Assembly: GCA_014529385.2 (NCBI GenBank)
Contig: CM043965.1
Span: 60,781,433 to 60,845,432, forward strand
Direction of reading: 5' to 3'
Source of the DNA: Adiantum capillus-veneris
Taxonomy: Eukaryota; Streptophyta; Polypodiopsida; Polypodiales; Pteridaceae
Length of the DNA: 64,000 nucleotides
In this document: piece after piece, positions 24,391-35,406 of the stretch
Numbering within the stretch: position 1 is the stretch's first letter
Layout: the number at the start of each line of letters is the position of its first letter
Notes under the pieces: model-generated
What the model was told of the DNA's origin: nothing
Database searches by the model: none
What the model saw: only the letters and a program-made list of their open reading frames with translations
Program-made: the position numbers and the translations under genes

Positions 24391-24959
24391 CGGCTGGACA
24401 CACCCTACGGAAAATGACTGCTCGACGGATTATTATTTTTTGTAATTATTCATTTATTGAGAGCACCCGACATTTCACCTTTGTAAATATTGGGGCTTTA
24501 CAAAAGTTTCCAGATTGTATCCCAGTTTTGACATTTAGATTGAGTAGATGAAAATTGGAACATTAGGGTTTGAGATTGTAAGGTATTTATACCACTTTTT
24601 GACCTTAATGAAAAACCTTTGTCATTTTAAAAAGTACTATCTATGAGTGAGCGTACTGTGTACGAGAGAGAGAGAGTGAGAGCTTCATCTTGACGCTACG
24701 CGCGCACCGGTGGTCGGAATTGAGTGCGAAGAAGTGCAGCGTGTTGCCCGCGACGAGAGCTACGCGCCAATACTTACATTGCAGGCGTACGGTCTGGCTT
24801 TGCGAGCTCGACCTACGAGCTTCATCAGGTGATTCGGTGAGCATACGTTATCCGTTTTCGCATTTCAACATATCCACGCGTTCGCATTGAGTAGAGCTAC
24901 ACATTAGGCACTTTAGTTTTCTGAAACGACGACCTGCAAATTTCGGCCAGACATCCTAC
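24385..24959 (+). repeat. OTA-type LTR 5' fragment (unit 3)
   Basis: Copy of 8163-8737 with the same breakpoints. Confidence 0.75.
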
Positions 24960-26080
24960 CTTTTGAACAACTCTATCTTTCACATCGGGACTTTATGGAT
25001 GGATATAGTGGGTACAACCAACTAAAGATCGCACCAAAATCTCGAGCAAAAACAAAATTCATCACTAAATGGGGATCTTTCATGTTTCATAATGCCATTT
25101 GGGTTATGTAATGCTCCAGGAGCCTTTCAATGATGTATAATGAAAATCCTCAATGAGTTTTTGCATAAATTTTTGGCAATATTTGTGGATGACTTTACAA
25201 TGTTCTCAATTGAAGACATGCATCTTCTATTTTTTGGAAACGGTATTTGTGAGATGCAGAGAGAAAAGGATTCGTCTCAATCCCTTCAAATCAGTGTTCA
25301 TGGTCTAGAAGGGACAACTTTTGGGACATACAATGTCCAAAAATGGAATTGAAATGGATGAAGACAAATTCCAGTGTGTCCAGCAAAAGCGAGATCAGCA
25401 ATGAATGTGTCAGAATTGAGTTCATTCTTGGGGTACATCGATTTTTTTTAGAAGATCTATTCATATGTTTGCAACAAAGGCCATTCCATTATATGTATTT
25501 ACCCAGAAAGGAGTTAAGTTTGTTTGGACCCCAGAATGTGAAACGAGTTTCTAGTCTCTCAAGGAGGCCATTAGTATGAAGCCAATCCTTTTGGAAGCTA
25601 GATTGGGGATGTTATCTTCCATCTTTATATAGATGCTTCCGGTATGGCAATGAGGCTATTCTCACAAAACTTGATGGGAAAATGGATTACCTAGTATATT
25701 ATTTTGGTCGAAGAGTTAGTACAACAAAGCAAGGTATTCCACAATCGAGAGAGATGCACTGGGAATGGTTTTTATGCAACTAAATTTATGCATTATTTGT
25801 TGTGGAAGTTATTTCACTTTTATGTGGACCGTCAGCATTGCTCTTTTTTATTAGCAAAGTGGTGATTCAAGGATGACTAATCAGATGGATGATGTTTCTA
25901 TTGGAATTTCAATTTAAGATTGTCCATAAGCCAAGGAAAACTCATTGTGGTGTTAATTTCATAGCCCAAAGTAGCGAGGGAATTTCAACTACATTATTAA
26001 GAGACGAACTAGCGGATGCTAAACTTGTCCAGACTATTGGCAACGGATGGGCTAGATCCAAAATGGCACGATGCATATGA
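24960..26080 (+). pseudogene. Decayed OTA gypsy RT and RNase H (unit 3)
   Basis: This copy of 8738-9861 has extra one-base deletions near 24960, 25772 and 25834. Pieces at 25140-25352, 25343-25579 and 25889-26080 retain the RT palm and RNase H fragments. Confidence 0.7.
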
Positions 26081-26336
26081 TTTTCTCTAGTATGGAGGTG
26101 TTCTAAAGGATTGGTCTGAATCCAGCAAGGGCCATCAAAAGCTTGAAATTCACTGTTATATCTGGATCCTTGTACAAGTTGGGAATTCATGGAGTCTTGA
26201 GGAAATGTGTATCAGTGTAAAGCAAAGTGAAATTAATCACTAAGGCTCACAGTGGCAGCTCGTGAGGACACTTTTCCATGATATAAAAAGGTCTTGCAAG
26301 CAGGGTTATGTGGCAGAGCACGAAGTCAAAGGTCAA

Positions 26337-26342
26337 GGTGGG
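26337..26342. other. Filler joint between unit 3 and unit 3b
   Basis: The bases GGTGGG match neither flank. To the left the unit stops within integrase (after GTCAAAGGTCAA); to the right it restarts at GACTAAAGATG in the RT tail. The result is a direct duplication of about 2.09 kb. Confidence 0.75.
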
Positions 26343-26472
26343 GACTAAAGATGAACACATAGAACACTTACGATTAGTGTTCGAACAGCTACGAGCTCAC
26401 TCGATGTATGCTAACCAAAGCAGCTGTGATTTCTTTAAAACAGAGTCACATTACCTCTTTCATGTGATCTCT

Positions 26473-27047
26473 TGTTAGCGGCTGGACACACCCTACGGAA
26501 AATGACTGCTCGACGGATTATTATTTTTTGTAATTATTCATTTATTGAGAGCACCCGACATTTCACCTTTGTAAATATTGGGGCTTTACAAAAGTTTCCA
26601 GATTGTATCCCAGTTTTGACATTTAGATTGAGTAGATGAAAATTGGAACATTAGGGTTTGAGATTGTAAGGTATTTATACCACTTTTTGACCTTAATGAA
26701 AAACCTTTGTCATTTTAAAAAGTACTATCTATGAGTGAGCGTACTGTGTACGAGAGAGAGAGAGTGAGAGCTTCATCTTGACGCTACGCGCGCACCGGTG
26801 GTCGGAATTGAGTGCGAAGAAGTGCAGCGTGTTGCCCGCGACGAGAGCTACGCGCCAATACTTACATTGCAGGCGTACGGTCTGGCTTTGCGAGCTCGAC
26901 CTACGAGCTTCATCAGGTGATTCGGTGAGCATACGTTATCCGTTTTCGCATTTCAACATATCCACGCGTTCGCATTGAGTAGAGCTACACATTAGGCACT
27001 TTAGTTTTCTGAAACGACGACCTGCAAATTTCGGCCAGACATCCTAC
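26473..27047 (+). repeat. OTA-type LTR 5' fragment (unit 3b)
   Basis: Copy of 8163-8737 with the same breakpoints. Confidence 0.75.
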
Positions 27048-28171
27048 CTCTTTGAACAACTCTATCTTTCACATCGGGACTTTATGGATGGATATAGTGG
27101 GTACAACCAACTAAAGATCGCACCAAAATCTCGAGCAAAAACAAAATTCATCACTAAATGGGGATCTTTCATGTTTCATAATGCCATTTGGGTTATGTAA
27201 TGCTCCAGGAGCCTTTCAATGATGTATAATGAAAATCCTCAATGAGTTTTTGCATAAATTTTTGGCAATATTTGTGGATGACTTTACAATGTTCTCAATT
27301 GAAGACATGCATCTTCTATTTTTTGGAAACGGTATTTGTGAGATGCAGAGAGAAAAGGATTCGTCTCAATCCCTTCAAATCAGTGTTCATGGTCTAGAAG
27401 GGACAACTTTTGGGACATACAATGTCCAAAAATGGAATTGAAATGGATGAAGACAAATTCCAGTGTGTCCAGCAAAAGCGAGATCAGCAATGAATGTGTC
27501 AGAATTGAGTTCATTCTTGGGGTACATCGATTTTTTTTAGAAGATCTATTCATATGTTTGCAACAAAGGCCATTCCATTATATGTATTTACCCAGAAAGG
27601 AGTTAAGTTTGTTTGGACCCCAGAATGTGAAACGAGTTTCTAGTCTCTCAAGGAGGCCATTAGTATGAAGCCAATCCTTTTGGAAGCTAGATTGGGGATG
27701 TTATCTTCCATCTTTATATAGATGCTTCCGGTATGGCAATGAGGCTATTCTCACAAAACTTGATGGGAAAATGGATTACCTAGTATATTATTTTGGTCGA
27801 AGAGTTAGTACAACAAAGCAAGGTATTCCACAATCGAGAGAGATGCACTGGGAATGGTTTTTAATGCAACTAAATTTATGCATTATTTGTTGTGGAAGTT
27901 ATTTCACTTTTATGTGGACCGTCAGGCATTGCTCTTTTTTATTAGCAAAGTGGTGATTCAAGGATGACTAATCAGATGGATGATGTTTCTATTGGAATTT
28001 CAATTTAAGATTGTCCATAAGCCAAGGAAAACTCATTGTGGTGTTAATTTCATAGCCCAAAGTAGCGAGGGAATTTCAACTACATTATTAAGAGACGAAC
28101 TAGCGGATGCTAAACTTGTCCAGACTATTGGCAACGGATGGGCTAGATCCAAAATGGCACGATGCATATGA
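27048..28171 (+). pseudogene. Decayed OTA gypsy RT and RNase H (unit 3b)
   Basis: Copy of 8738-9861. Pieces at 27229-27441 (VDD box), 27432-27668 and 27980-28171 match unit 1. Confidence 0.7.
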
Positions 28172-28329
28172 TTTTCTCTAGTATGGAGGTGTTCTAAAGG
28201 ATTGGTCTGAATCCAGCAAGGGCCATCAAAAGCTTGAAATTCACTGTTATATCTGGATCCTTGTACAAGTTGGGAATTCATGGAGTCTTGAGGAAATGTG
28301 TATCAGTGTAAAGCAAAGTGAAATTAATC

Positions 28330-29019
28330 ACTAAGGCTCACAGTGGCAGCTCGTGAGGACACTTTTCCATTGATATAAAAAGGTCTTGCAAGCAGGGTTA
28401 TGGTGGCAGAGCACGAAGTCAAAGGTCAAAGCCTTTTGCAAAACATGTGATATTTGTCACAGAATGGGCAGACCCATTGCAACAGACATGACACCTTTGA
28501 CCATAATACAACCATCAGGAATCTTCATGAAATGGGGTTTGGATTATATGGGACCGTCCAAGAAGGTCACTACCTGTTATGTGAGTAAATGGGTGGAAGC
28601 TAAGGCATTACCCAATAACTTAGCCAAGTTTACAACATGGTTTTTATATTAACACATTATAGTTGATATGGTTGTCCAATTGAGTCTATATCGTATTATT
28701 CCAGATCAAATGCACATGCTAAAAGTAGCAATAAGAGTATTAAGATAATTCTGACTATGATAGTTTAGAAGGAACCTCACACATTGGATGATAAGCTTCA
28801 ATAAACACTCTGGCCATATAGACACCATTCAACATGATGTATGATACTCAAGCAGTGTTACCCATGGAATTTATTGTCCCCACCCTTAGATTGGCTATAG
28901 AGCATGACATGGAGTACAACTCAACATTGAAGAAGAGATTAGATGAGTTAATTAAGTTGGATGAGATCAAACAAAGAGCAATGTTGGAACAAGAAGTAAC
29001 ACAACAACGAAGGAAATAG
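28330..29019 (+). pseudogene. Decayed OTA gypsy integrase (unit 3b)
   Basis: Copy of 10020-10709: zinc-binding and WGLDYMGP part at 28386-28652, carboxy-terminal region at 28834-29019. Confidence 0.72.
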
Positions 29020-30017
29020 CAAGGGAGTACAGAAAGGGTGATTTGGTTTTGCTATAAAGTTCTTTAATGGCACAATTAGATTGAAGGTTTGTGTGGACTA
29101 ATGATGTCAGGAATCTACAATGGGGCAAAGATCAAGTTGTATTATTCCAAACCAGAAGGACCTCTAGCACTAGATCCACAAGACAATCACATCTACTTTT
29201 GAAACTTCTTCACTCGATTTGTTCTTTATTGGACCAAAAGGGGTCAAATTAATGAAGGACATTCAACTAGAGAATGATCAAAGGGTCATCATATTCTAGG
29301 CTCGGCTATCAGATAATCAAAAGGCATTTGAAGTCCATAGCATTCACTAGTGGTGCATTAAAGAGTGCGTCTTTTTGGGTATCCCGCTAGAAATCATTAT
29401 AAGTCAAGACCAATGCATGAATGCCACATCAATAACAGTTGTTATGCTCCCGAGGCATGGAAAGAGTGGAGCATTCATGGCTCAAATTAGAATAACTATG
29501 AGGAGAGTGGATGATCCCGCAAGCATTCCTTCACCCCTTGTGCTTACAGAGCTCGTTACTGCAAAATTTCCTAATGCAACATCTTTCCCTCCAACTGCTA
29601 CATGCATGGAGATGCCTATGCACTCGTGGTTCCCTTCAACTTCATCATCAAGAGAGTTCTTCTTCTCTATCCAAACACTTTCATAGGGGTCAAACATGGT
29701 GAAATGGCACAATCACACAAGCTATGCAAGCTGTACTCAATGAGTAGAATCAAGCCATAGCCAACCTTAAGCATGGGCTAGTACTTGTAGAGCCTTGACT
29801 CACAATGTCATATTAGCCGATTGGCAAATATGTATTCTAGGATAGGGAAAGGGAGCTCCTACAAAATTGAGGCATGATGGTGTTGCTGGAAGCTTTGAAA
29901 TTACCCATTGATTCAAATATCATGGTATAGGTGATCGACACATTTGAATTTTAAGACGTGCACAATAATAGTCAATGGCAAGAATCTTCAAATCACGATT
30001 ATGGCTATTTCATATAT
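29020..30017 (+). other. Unrecognised tail of unit 3b
   Basis: Copy of 10710-11707, sharing the CAAGCCAT variant with unit 2. No domain is recognised. Confidence 0.5.
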
Positions 30018-32863
30018 ATCCAGAGATTATCATTTGACCCAAAGGCACAACCTTCTAGCGCTGACGGCCCAAACTAGAAAGAAGCGGAAAACAAAAGCCA
30101 AGGCATCCCCATCTCTGCCTTGGAGAATAGAGCAGTGCATCGATTTGCTACAAAGGCTATTGGTCTAAAAAATATCCCAAGCTTGTTTTGCAAATTTCAC
30201 TGAATGAATGTGAGAAGTAATGGTGCGCTTCACAGACAATGCAATGGGAAATGAACAACAAAATGCCCATAAACCTTAGCTCCATACTATTTAGCAATGT
30301 AGTGTCTCAGACTGCCAAGGGTAAGACCCATAACCTTTTCAAAGCATGGTATATGTGGCAATACCTATACTAGGCAACAAGTCTTCCACCACATGTCAAT
30401 GCGCAAAACATACTCTTGAAGTTGAGTGGGGCTGAAGTCCCTAAAGATTAGACCGTGAGTCTAGAGACCCAGCCAGAACAAACATATCTGGTTATAATAG
30501 GACAAAAAGAGATCTAGAACAAGATGTAGTAGGGACATTTGAGCTGCCAACAAGAAAGCAGAAACTCACTAAGGATTTTTATGATCATTTCAGTGCAAGA
30601 ACTAAGAAATTGGCAACAAATGTTGAAAAGACACCGGAGCCAACAACTGAATAGACAACAGACAATTCACGGGCAATGATTATTGTCCTTCCTAGTACAA
30701 CACTAGATATAACAACAGAACTTCAAAAAAGTCCAAAACAAAAGGCACTTATGAATGAACTACAATCATTGCATCGTCAAGAGACCAGTGGACATGTTAC
30801 AAGCTCTTTAGAAGAATAGCCTAGTGGAAAATATGGTGATAGATTCATAAAAAAACTTTGGCAGTACCCTATAATGTCCCAATCCTGACATACCAAATTG
30901 AAAGAGCAGATGCTAAGACCATTACTAATGGGTGTGCTGCTACCATCCAAATGGGGTGGAACACCATAGTTAGTGCCACGAGTCAGATGATGGAAGCCCA
31001 GAGCTTCATCAAACAATCGGACTGTTACCCAGCTAGAGCAAGCACTCGAAAGAGAAATCATCAAATGAAAAAATTAAAGAAAGAAAATTATCCAGATAAA
31101 AGAATATCTCATTGAAGAACAATGTCAGGAGGAGCGTATGTACAGACCATTAAAAGCTCAAACAACAAGGGAACAAGCTGAAGTGTAAGGACATGGGTCC
31201 TACGGACAAGGCCACCCGCACAGCCGGACAGTGTGTCCGCTAAGGGGGAGGCTATAAGATAGCACGGCTGGGTGGAGACTAGCACACCGCCCTTTCACTG
31301 GTATCCGAGCTATTTTTGGGAAAAAGAAAAAGCGGGTTGCATGTGCATGTGACGTGCTACTTCTCTCCCACGATCTTCAGACAACGACGTCTTCGCTGTG
31401 GAGACAGGCAACGACAACCCCATCTACGCCCTCCATGGCGGGCGACCAAGGCAAACTCGACCGGCAACTCTACGACACCGAGGCTCCGAAGGCTTCGATT
31501 GGCTGCGCACATAGGAAGGCAACCCTTGCATGAAGGAGGGTTGAACCCACCCCATGAGGGTAAGAGGCCAACACTTTACCATGAAGCTATCGACCCTTGT
31601 TACACAACAAGGAAAGATAGCATACTTGTGTTGAAAAGAAAGATAGAACGAAAAGAAAAGCTTCAAACTTCAAGGAAGTAGTTTCACCCTTCCTTTTCAC
31701 TTCTTGGAGGAAGACAAGTTTTCCTCAAATTATTTTTTCCTCAAGGAGGTAGCTTCAAAGTGAACAAAAGCTTTCACAAAACAACGAGTTTTTGTGAAGA
31801 ATCAACAAAGGTGTTCTTACGACGAACAAAAAATGAAGCGCTACAATTTCCGCAAGGCGAGGTTCGCATGCAACGCAAATTGCGGAGCATATAAAACACA
31901 AAGACTTCAATTCTACAAGGTACAAGTTGACTTTTTTTTTGCATGTAGATCAAAATCAGGGCACTAATATGCATGACGATGATGATCTAGGAGATCATGG
32001 CCTTGTGGATATGACTGCTTTCAAGACTTTGGAAAATTGCAAAAGCGTACTTGAATGCGACCTCTCCGCACTCAATGCAAATGTTACAAATCTTACGGAG
32101 CTACTTGTGAAATTTATGAATTCACGGATGGCTCAAGGAGCCACAAGTGGCATAGTTCAAGGGAACTAAGCTCGCACGACTCAACGAGTCCAAGAGACAA
32201 GTGCTTCAAAAGATGCAAAAGGTATCAATGCATTACTTAAGAATATCACCATTCCCGAGTTTCACGGGGAAGAGCACGATCGCAACAAGGATGCGGTCAA
32301 TAAGTTCTTACACAAATGGAGTGATATTCATAGATTGAGACACACCCCGGATATAAAAACAGCTACGGAAACAAGGCTATCTCTTAAAGGCAAGGCCTAT
32401 AAGTGGTGGATGCCATTTCCAATAGATGCTCGTCCTCTGTCTTGGGTTGCGTTTCAAGCTTCTTTCTCCAAAGAGTTTTTGGACTCCAATGAAGAAGATA
32501 AGAATTGGTTAGCATGGGATGCATGCTGCATGTCTAACCTCTCTCTCACACAGTACCTTTCAAAGTATCGGAAAATCATTTTGAAACTAGAAGGTCTAGA
32601 TGAATTCCAAAAGATACGGGTTTTTAATAGGTGTCTTGACAAAGACTATCGTCTTCATGTCAAGACCAAACATCCAAAAACTTTGGAAGAAGCCATCAGT
32701 CATGCCCAAAGATATGATGATGACCAAGAGAGGAAAGGAAATATTCCCTACTCTAAGAATAATTTTGCCAAGAGCAATGTGGCTAAGATCCAATGGTGAG
32801 AGGTAGATTCTCTCATACGTTCCAAGAGGAATAAGAGACAATCTACCTCCTCCATGCCCCAAG
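30018..32863 (+). mobile_element. Composite repeat, unit 4 (truncated in gag)
   Basis: Leader, PBS (31299-31311) and gag copy up to about 32863, where the unit ends inside gag. The last ~60 bp carry small insertions relative to other units (GTGAGAGGTAGATTC for GTGAGGTAGATC, and an extra C twice). A short filler, about TCTAGATAT, then joins it to an OTA LTR at 32873. Confidence 0.9.
31927..32862 (+). pseudogene. Chromovirus gag, 3' truncated (unit 4)
   Basis: This copy of the gag at 5508-6731 has the shared TAA (32167) and TGA (32797). It carries a Gly-to-Val change in the KIRGFNR segment (32620) and ends before the zinc knuckle. Confidence 0.83.
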
Positions 32864-32872
32864 TCTAGATAT

Positions 32873-33602
32873 AGGTATTTATACCACTTTTTGACCTTAA
32901 TGAAAAACCTTTGTCATTTTAAAAAGTACTATCTATGAGTGAGCGTACTGTGTACGAGAGAGAGAGAGTGAGAGCTTCATCTTGACGCTACGCGCGCACC
33001 GGTGGTCGGAATTGAGTGCGAAGAAGTGCAGCGTGTTGCCCGCGATGAAAGCTACGCGCCAATACTTACATTGCAGGCGTACGGTCTGGTTTTGCGAGCT
33101 CGACCTACGAGCTTCATCAGGTGATTCGGTGAGCATACGTTATCCGTTTTCGCATTTCAACATATCCACGCGTTCGCATTGAGTAGAGCTACACATTAGG
33201 CACTTTAGTTTTCTGAAACGACGACCTGTAAATTTCGGCCAGACATCCTACGTGATTTTGCACCAGGTGTTTAGGGTTGGGATTTTGGTTCATAGACCTT
33301 GGGGAGAGCGACCTATTGGTGTTAGTAGGGTCTCCTTCAAGTTCTATGGTGTTTCGAGACCGTTTGATGGGTATTTAGCTCTTGGAAGCGTTGTAGGAAA
33401 CCTCCTCTTAAGCACTCCTGAAGGCTGTAGCTTAGACATTGGGTAGAGACCTCTGTAGGAATTAGTCGAGAGTCGGTCGAGTGTAGATTGACACCCTATG
33501 CTTGCTTCCACGTGCCTGCGGGTCGAGCTTCGTCCTTAGCTGACAAATCTTGTTAGGTGAGTTCTCGTTGTGCTGACGTCCGTCGCGGCGTATCCGCCAA
33601 CA
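32873..33602 (+). repeat. OTA element 5' LTR, 3' two-thirds
   Basis: The first ~370 bp match the LTR fragments in the array with a few C-to-T or G-to-A changes, as expected for decay of methylated cytosine in a separate copy. From 33253 it continues with sequence absent from the array and ends CGCCAACA, the near inverted complement of the TGTTAGCG start seen at 8163. The first ~195 bp of the LTR are missing; the copy starts at the TATA-like GGTATTTATACC. A full LTR would be about 0.92 kb. Confidence 0.8.
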
Positions 33603-33603
33603 T

Positions 33604-33621
33604 TGGCGCCGCTGCCGGGGA
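33604..33621 (+). other. Primer binding site, tRNA-Asp type
   Basis: TGGCGCCGCTGCCGGGGA lies one base after the LTR end. It is one base different from the TGGCGCCGTTGCCGGGGA used by many Athila/Tat/Ogre elements and assigned to tRNA-Asp. It fixes the LTR boundary and the orientation of the element. Confidence 0.85.
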
Positions 33622-35406
33622 CGAAAACCCTAGGTAGGTGACCGAGACTAGTCATTGAGGATAGGGATTCTCTGGCTTGCCAGAGTCTCGTTTTACATTT
33701 TAGATAGGATCAGACGGTGGAGGACTCTCTAGGTCTTAGAGGGAGTCTAGGGAGCGTGTGTCTGGCCAAGATCCTTCGACTTAGGTAGACTTAGATAGTT
33801 TTTAGGTCTTAGTTGTGTTGATAAGTAGGAGTTGGAGTGGTAGAAGCGGTGAAAGGAGAGCTTGAGAGTCCGGAGAGACCAGGAAGCAACCAAAACACCA
33901 TTATCACCATATCACATGATGAGTAGGAGTAGGGTAAGTAGGACATCATGATTTATGATCTAGAGCACTTCATGCATGTTATACTTGTTGTTAGGTTCAT
34001 CACAAGGTTGTAAAAGATGCAAAAGAGTGTTTGAAAGCTGAAGTGAAGTTCAAAAGTTGCTGTGAGTGTTTCTGATAGAGCTGTAGAGCATCAAGAGCAT
34101 TTTTGTCAGGAAAAAAATACATTTTAAGTCGGGAGACATCCTACGCCTAGGATATCTACAGGGTGATGTGGTAGAAATTTTGAAATTTTGAGTTGACCAA
34201 TGTGTTCAGAAGGTAGGTTTTACCCTATTTTCACCTGAAAAGTGGAAATTTGACCATATCTTGACAGGATAAGGCCATATAGACAGAAATTGCCAGACAT
34301 CCTACCCAAATTGTGCCGAGGTATTATTTTAAGACCAAAACCATAGGATGGCTGCATGGGCATGATCTGCATGATATATTGAGTGACTGAGAAAGGTTTC
34401 ATCTCATTTGGGTGAGAAAATTGGATTCTAAACAGACTTTAACACTTTTGACTGAAAAGGGCTAGAACAACTAAAATTGGGGTCTTTTGAAATCCAAACC
34501 AAAATTTAAGCATAGCATTGGGTTGTTGACATCAAGGGGAAGGTGTGGCTCAAGTATGGGGTCAAACAGGCCAAAAAGACATCCTACGCGTAGGATGTGT
34601 TTTGTGTGAATCAGTAGTCCAAACCGAGATTTGAGCATACCAAAGTGATCAGCACCTTAATGGGAGTCAATTCTTTGCATTTGATGCCATTTTGATCAGT
34701 TAGACATGCTATGCGTAGAATGTCTAATGCATGAAATTGAAGCCAGAAACTGACTATGGACATAACAGGGTGTTGTATAGCCTAAGGCAAGCCTCCTAGT
34801 CAATTTTGGTCCAAATTGGAGTTGATTTGACTGATCAAACCAACATCAAGCTGTCGGAACAAGTTTCTGATCCATTGACTAGCTTATAGGTATCCAAATC
34901 AAAAAGTAAAAACAGTTGTGGACTCAGCACATCAAGGGGAGTCTATAGTGCAAAAATCCAGGCAAAACAGAGCAGGAGACATCCTACGCGTAGGATGTCT
35001 ACAGGGGCTTAGTGAAGAGAAAATTTTACTGAGGTTATACAGTGATGTCCAATTGACTTAAGAGTTTCAGAACTTCTTTCAAAAGTGAATTTGGACCTTG
35101 TTTGACCTTTTGAAGGAGCAAAGATGGAATTAAGACTTTTCAGGTAAATTTCCCAACATCCGAGGAAAGTATAGTTCCATATTAGAAGACCTAATCCAAA
35201 ACATCAGAAGTGTATAAGTACAGTAATGGTTGAGGTTAACTCTCCAGTTATACCAATGATTACTAAGACCACCTCTAGCGGTTAAATGCTTTGATTCGAT
35301 TGCCGAAATTAAACGCTTGTGTACATGTATATGCAGCAGCAAAGGAAGAAGTTGTGCGGAAACTGATCCTTTGCCAGGTGAGTGGTTGGAATTGTGTTAA
35401 GTTGCA
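33622..35406 (+). other. Long untranslated leader of the OTA element, with palindromes
   Basis: No open frame of note. Related palindromes based on acatcctacgcgtaggatgt recur at 34134-34157, 34577-34600, 34702-34725 and 34977-35000, with half-sites at 34295-34307 and in the LTR at 33241-33252. The surrounding text is loosely repeated (for example GTCTACAGGG after two of them). Long leaders between PBS and the first ORF are usual in the OTA clade. Confidence 0.7.
34977..35000. repeat. Perfect palindrome, best copy in the leader
   Basis: Outer AGAC and GTCT extend a perfect 20-bp palindrome (acatcctacgcgtaggatgt), giving 24 bases that equal their own reverse complement. The copy at 34577-34600 is perfect over the central 20. 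Confidence 0.9.

Larger units (their letters stand above)
19821..26336 (+). mobile_element. Composite repeat, unit 3 (truncated in integrase)
   Basis: This copy follows the others until 26336, inside the integrase zinc-binding part. There it jumps, after the six-base filler GGTGGG, back to the RT tail (26343). Five single-base deletions occur in the last ~1.4 kb before the joint (near 24960, 25772, 25834, 26279 and 26310), while the rest of the unit is almost unchanged. One A is missing near 23335, which splits the protease frame. PBS at 21102-21114. Confidence 0.92.
26343..30017 (+). mobile_element. Composite repeat, partial unit 3b
   Basis: This restarts at the position equivalent to 8034 and runs to the end of a unit. 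It holds the RT tail (26343-26478), LTR fragment, second gypsy segment and unrecognised tail. Unlike the end of unit 3 it lacks the extra one-base deletions. A private change is AGAGAG for AGTGAG near 29651. Confidence 0.9.
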
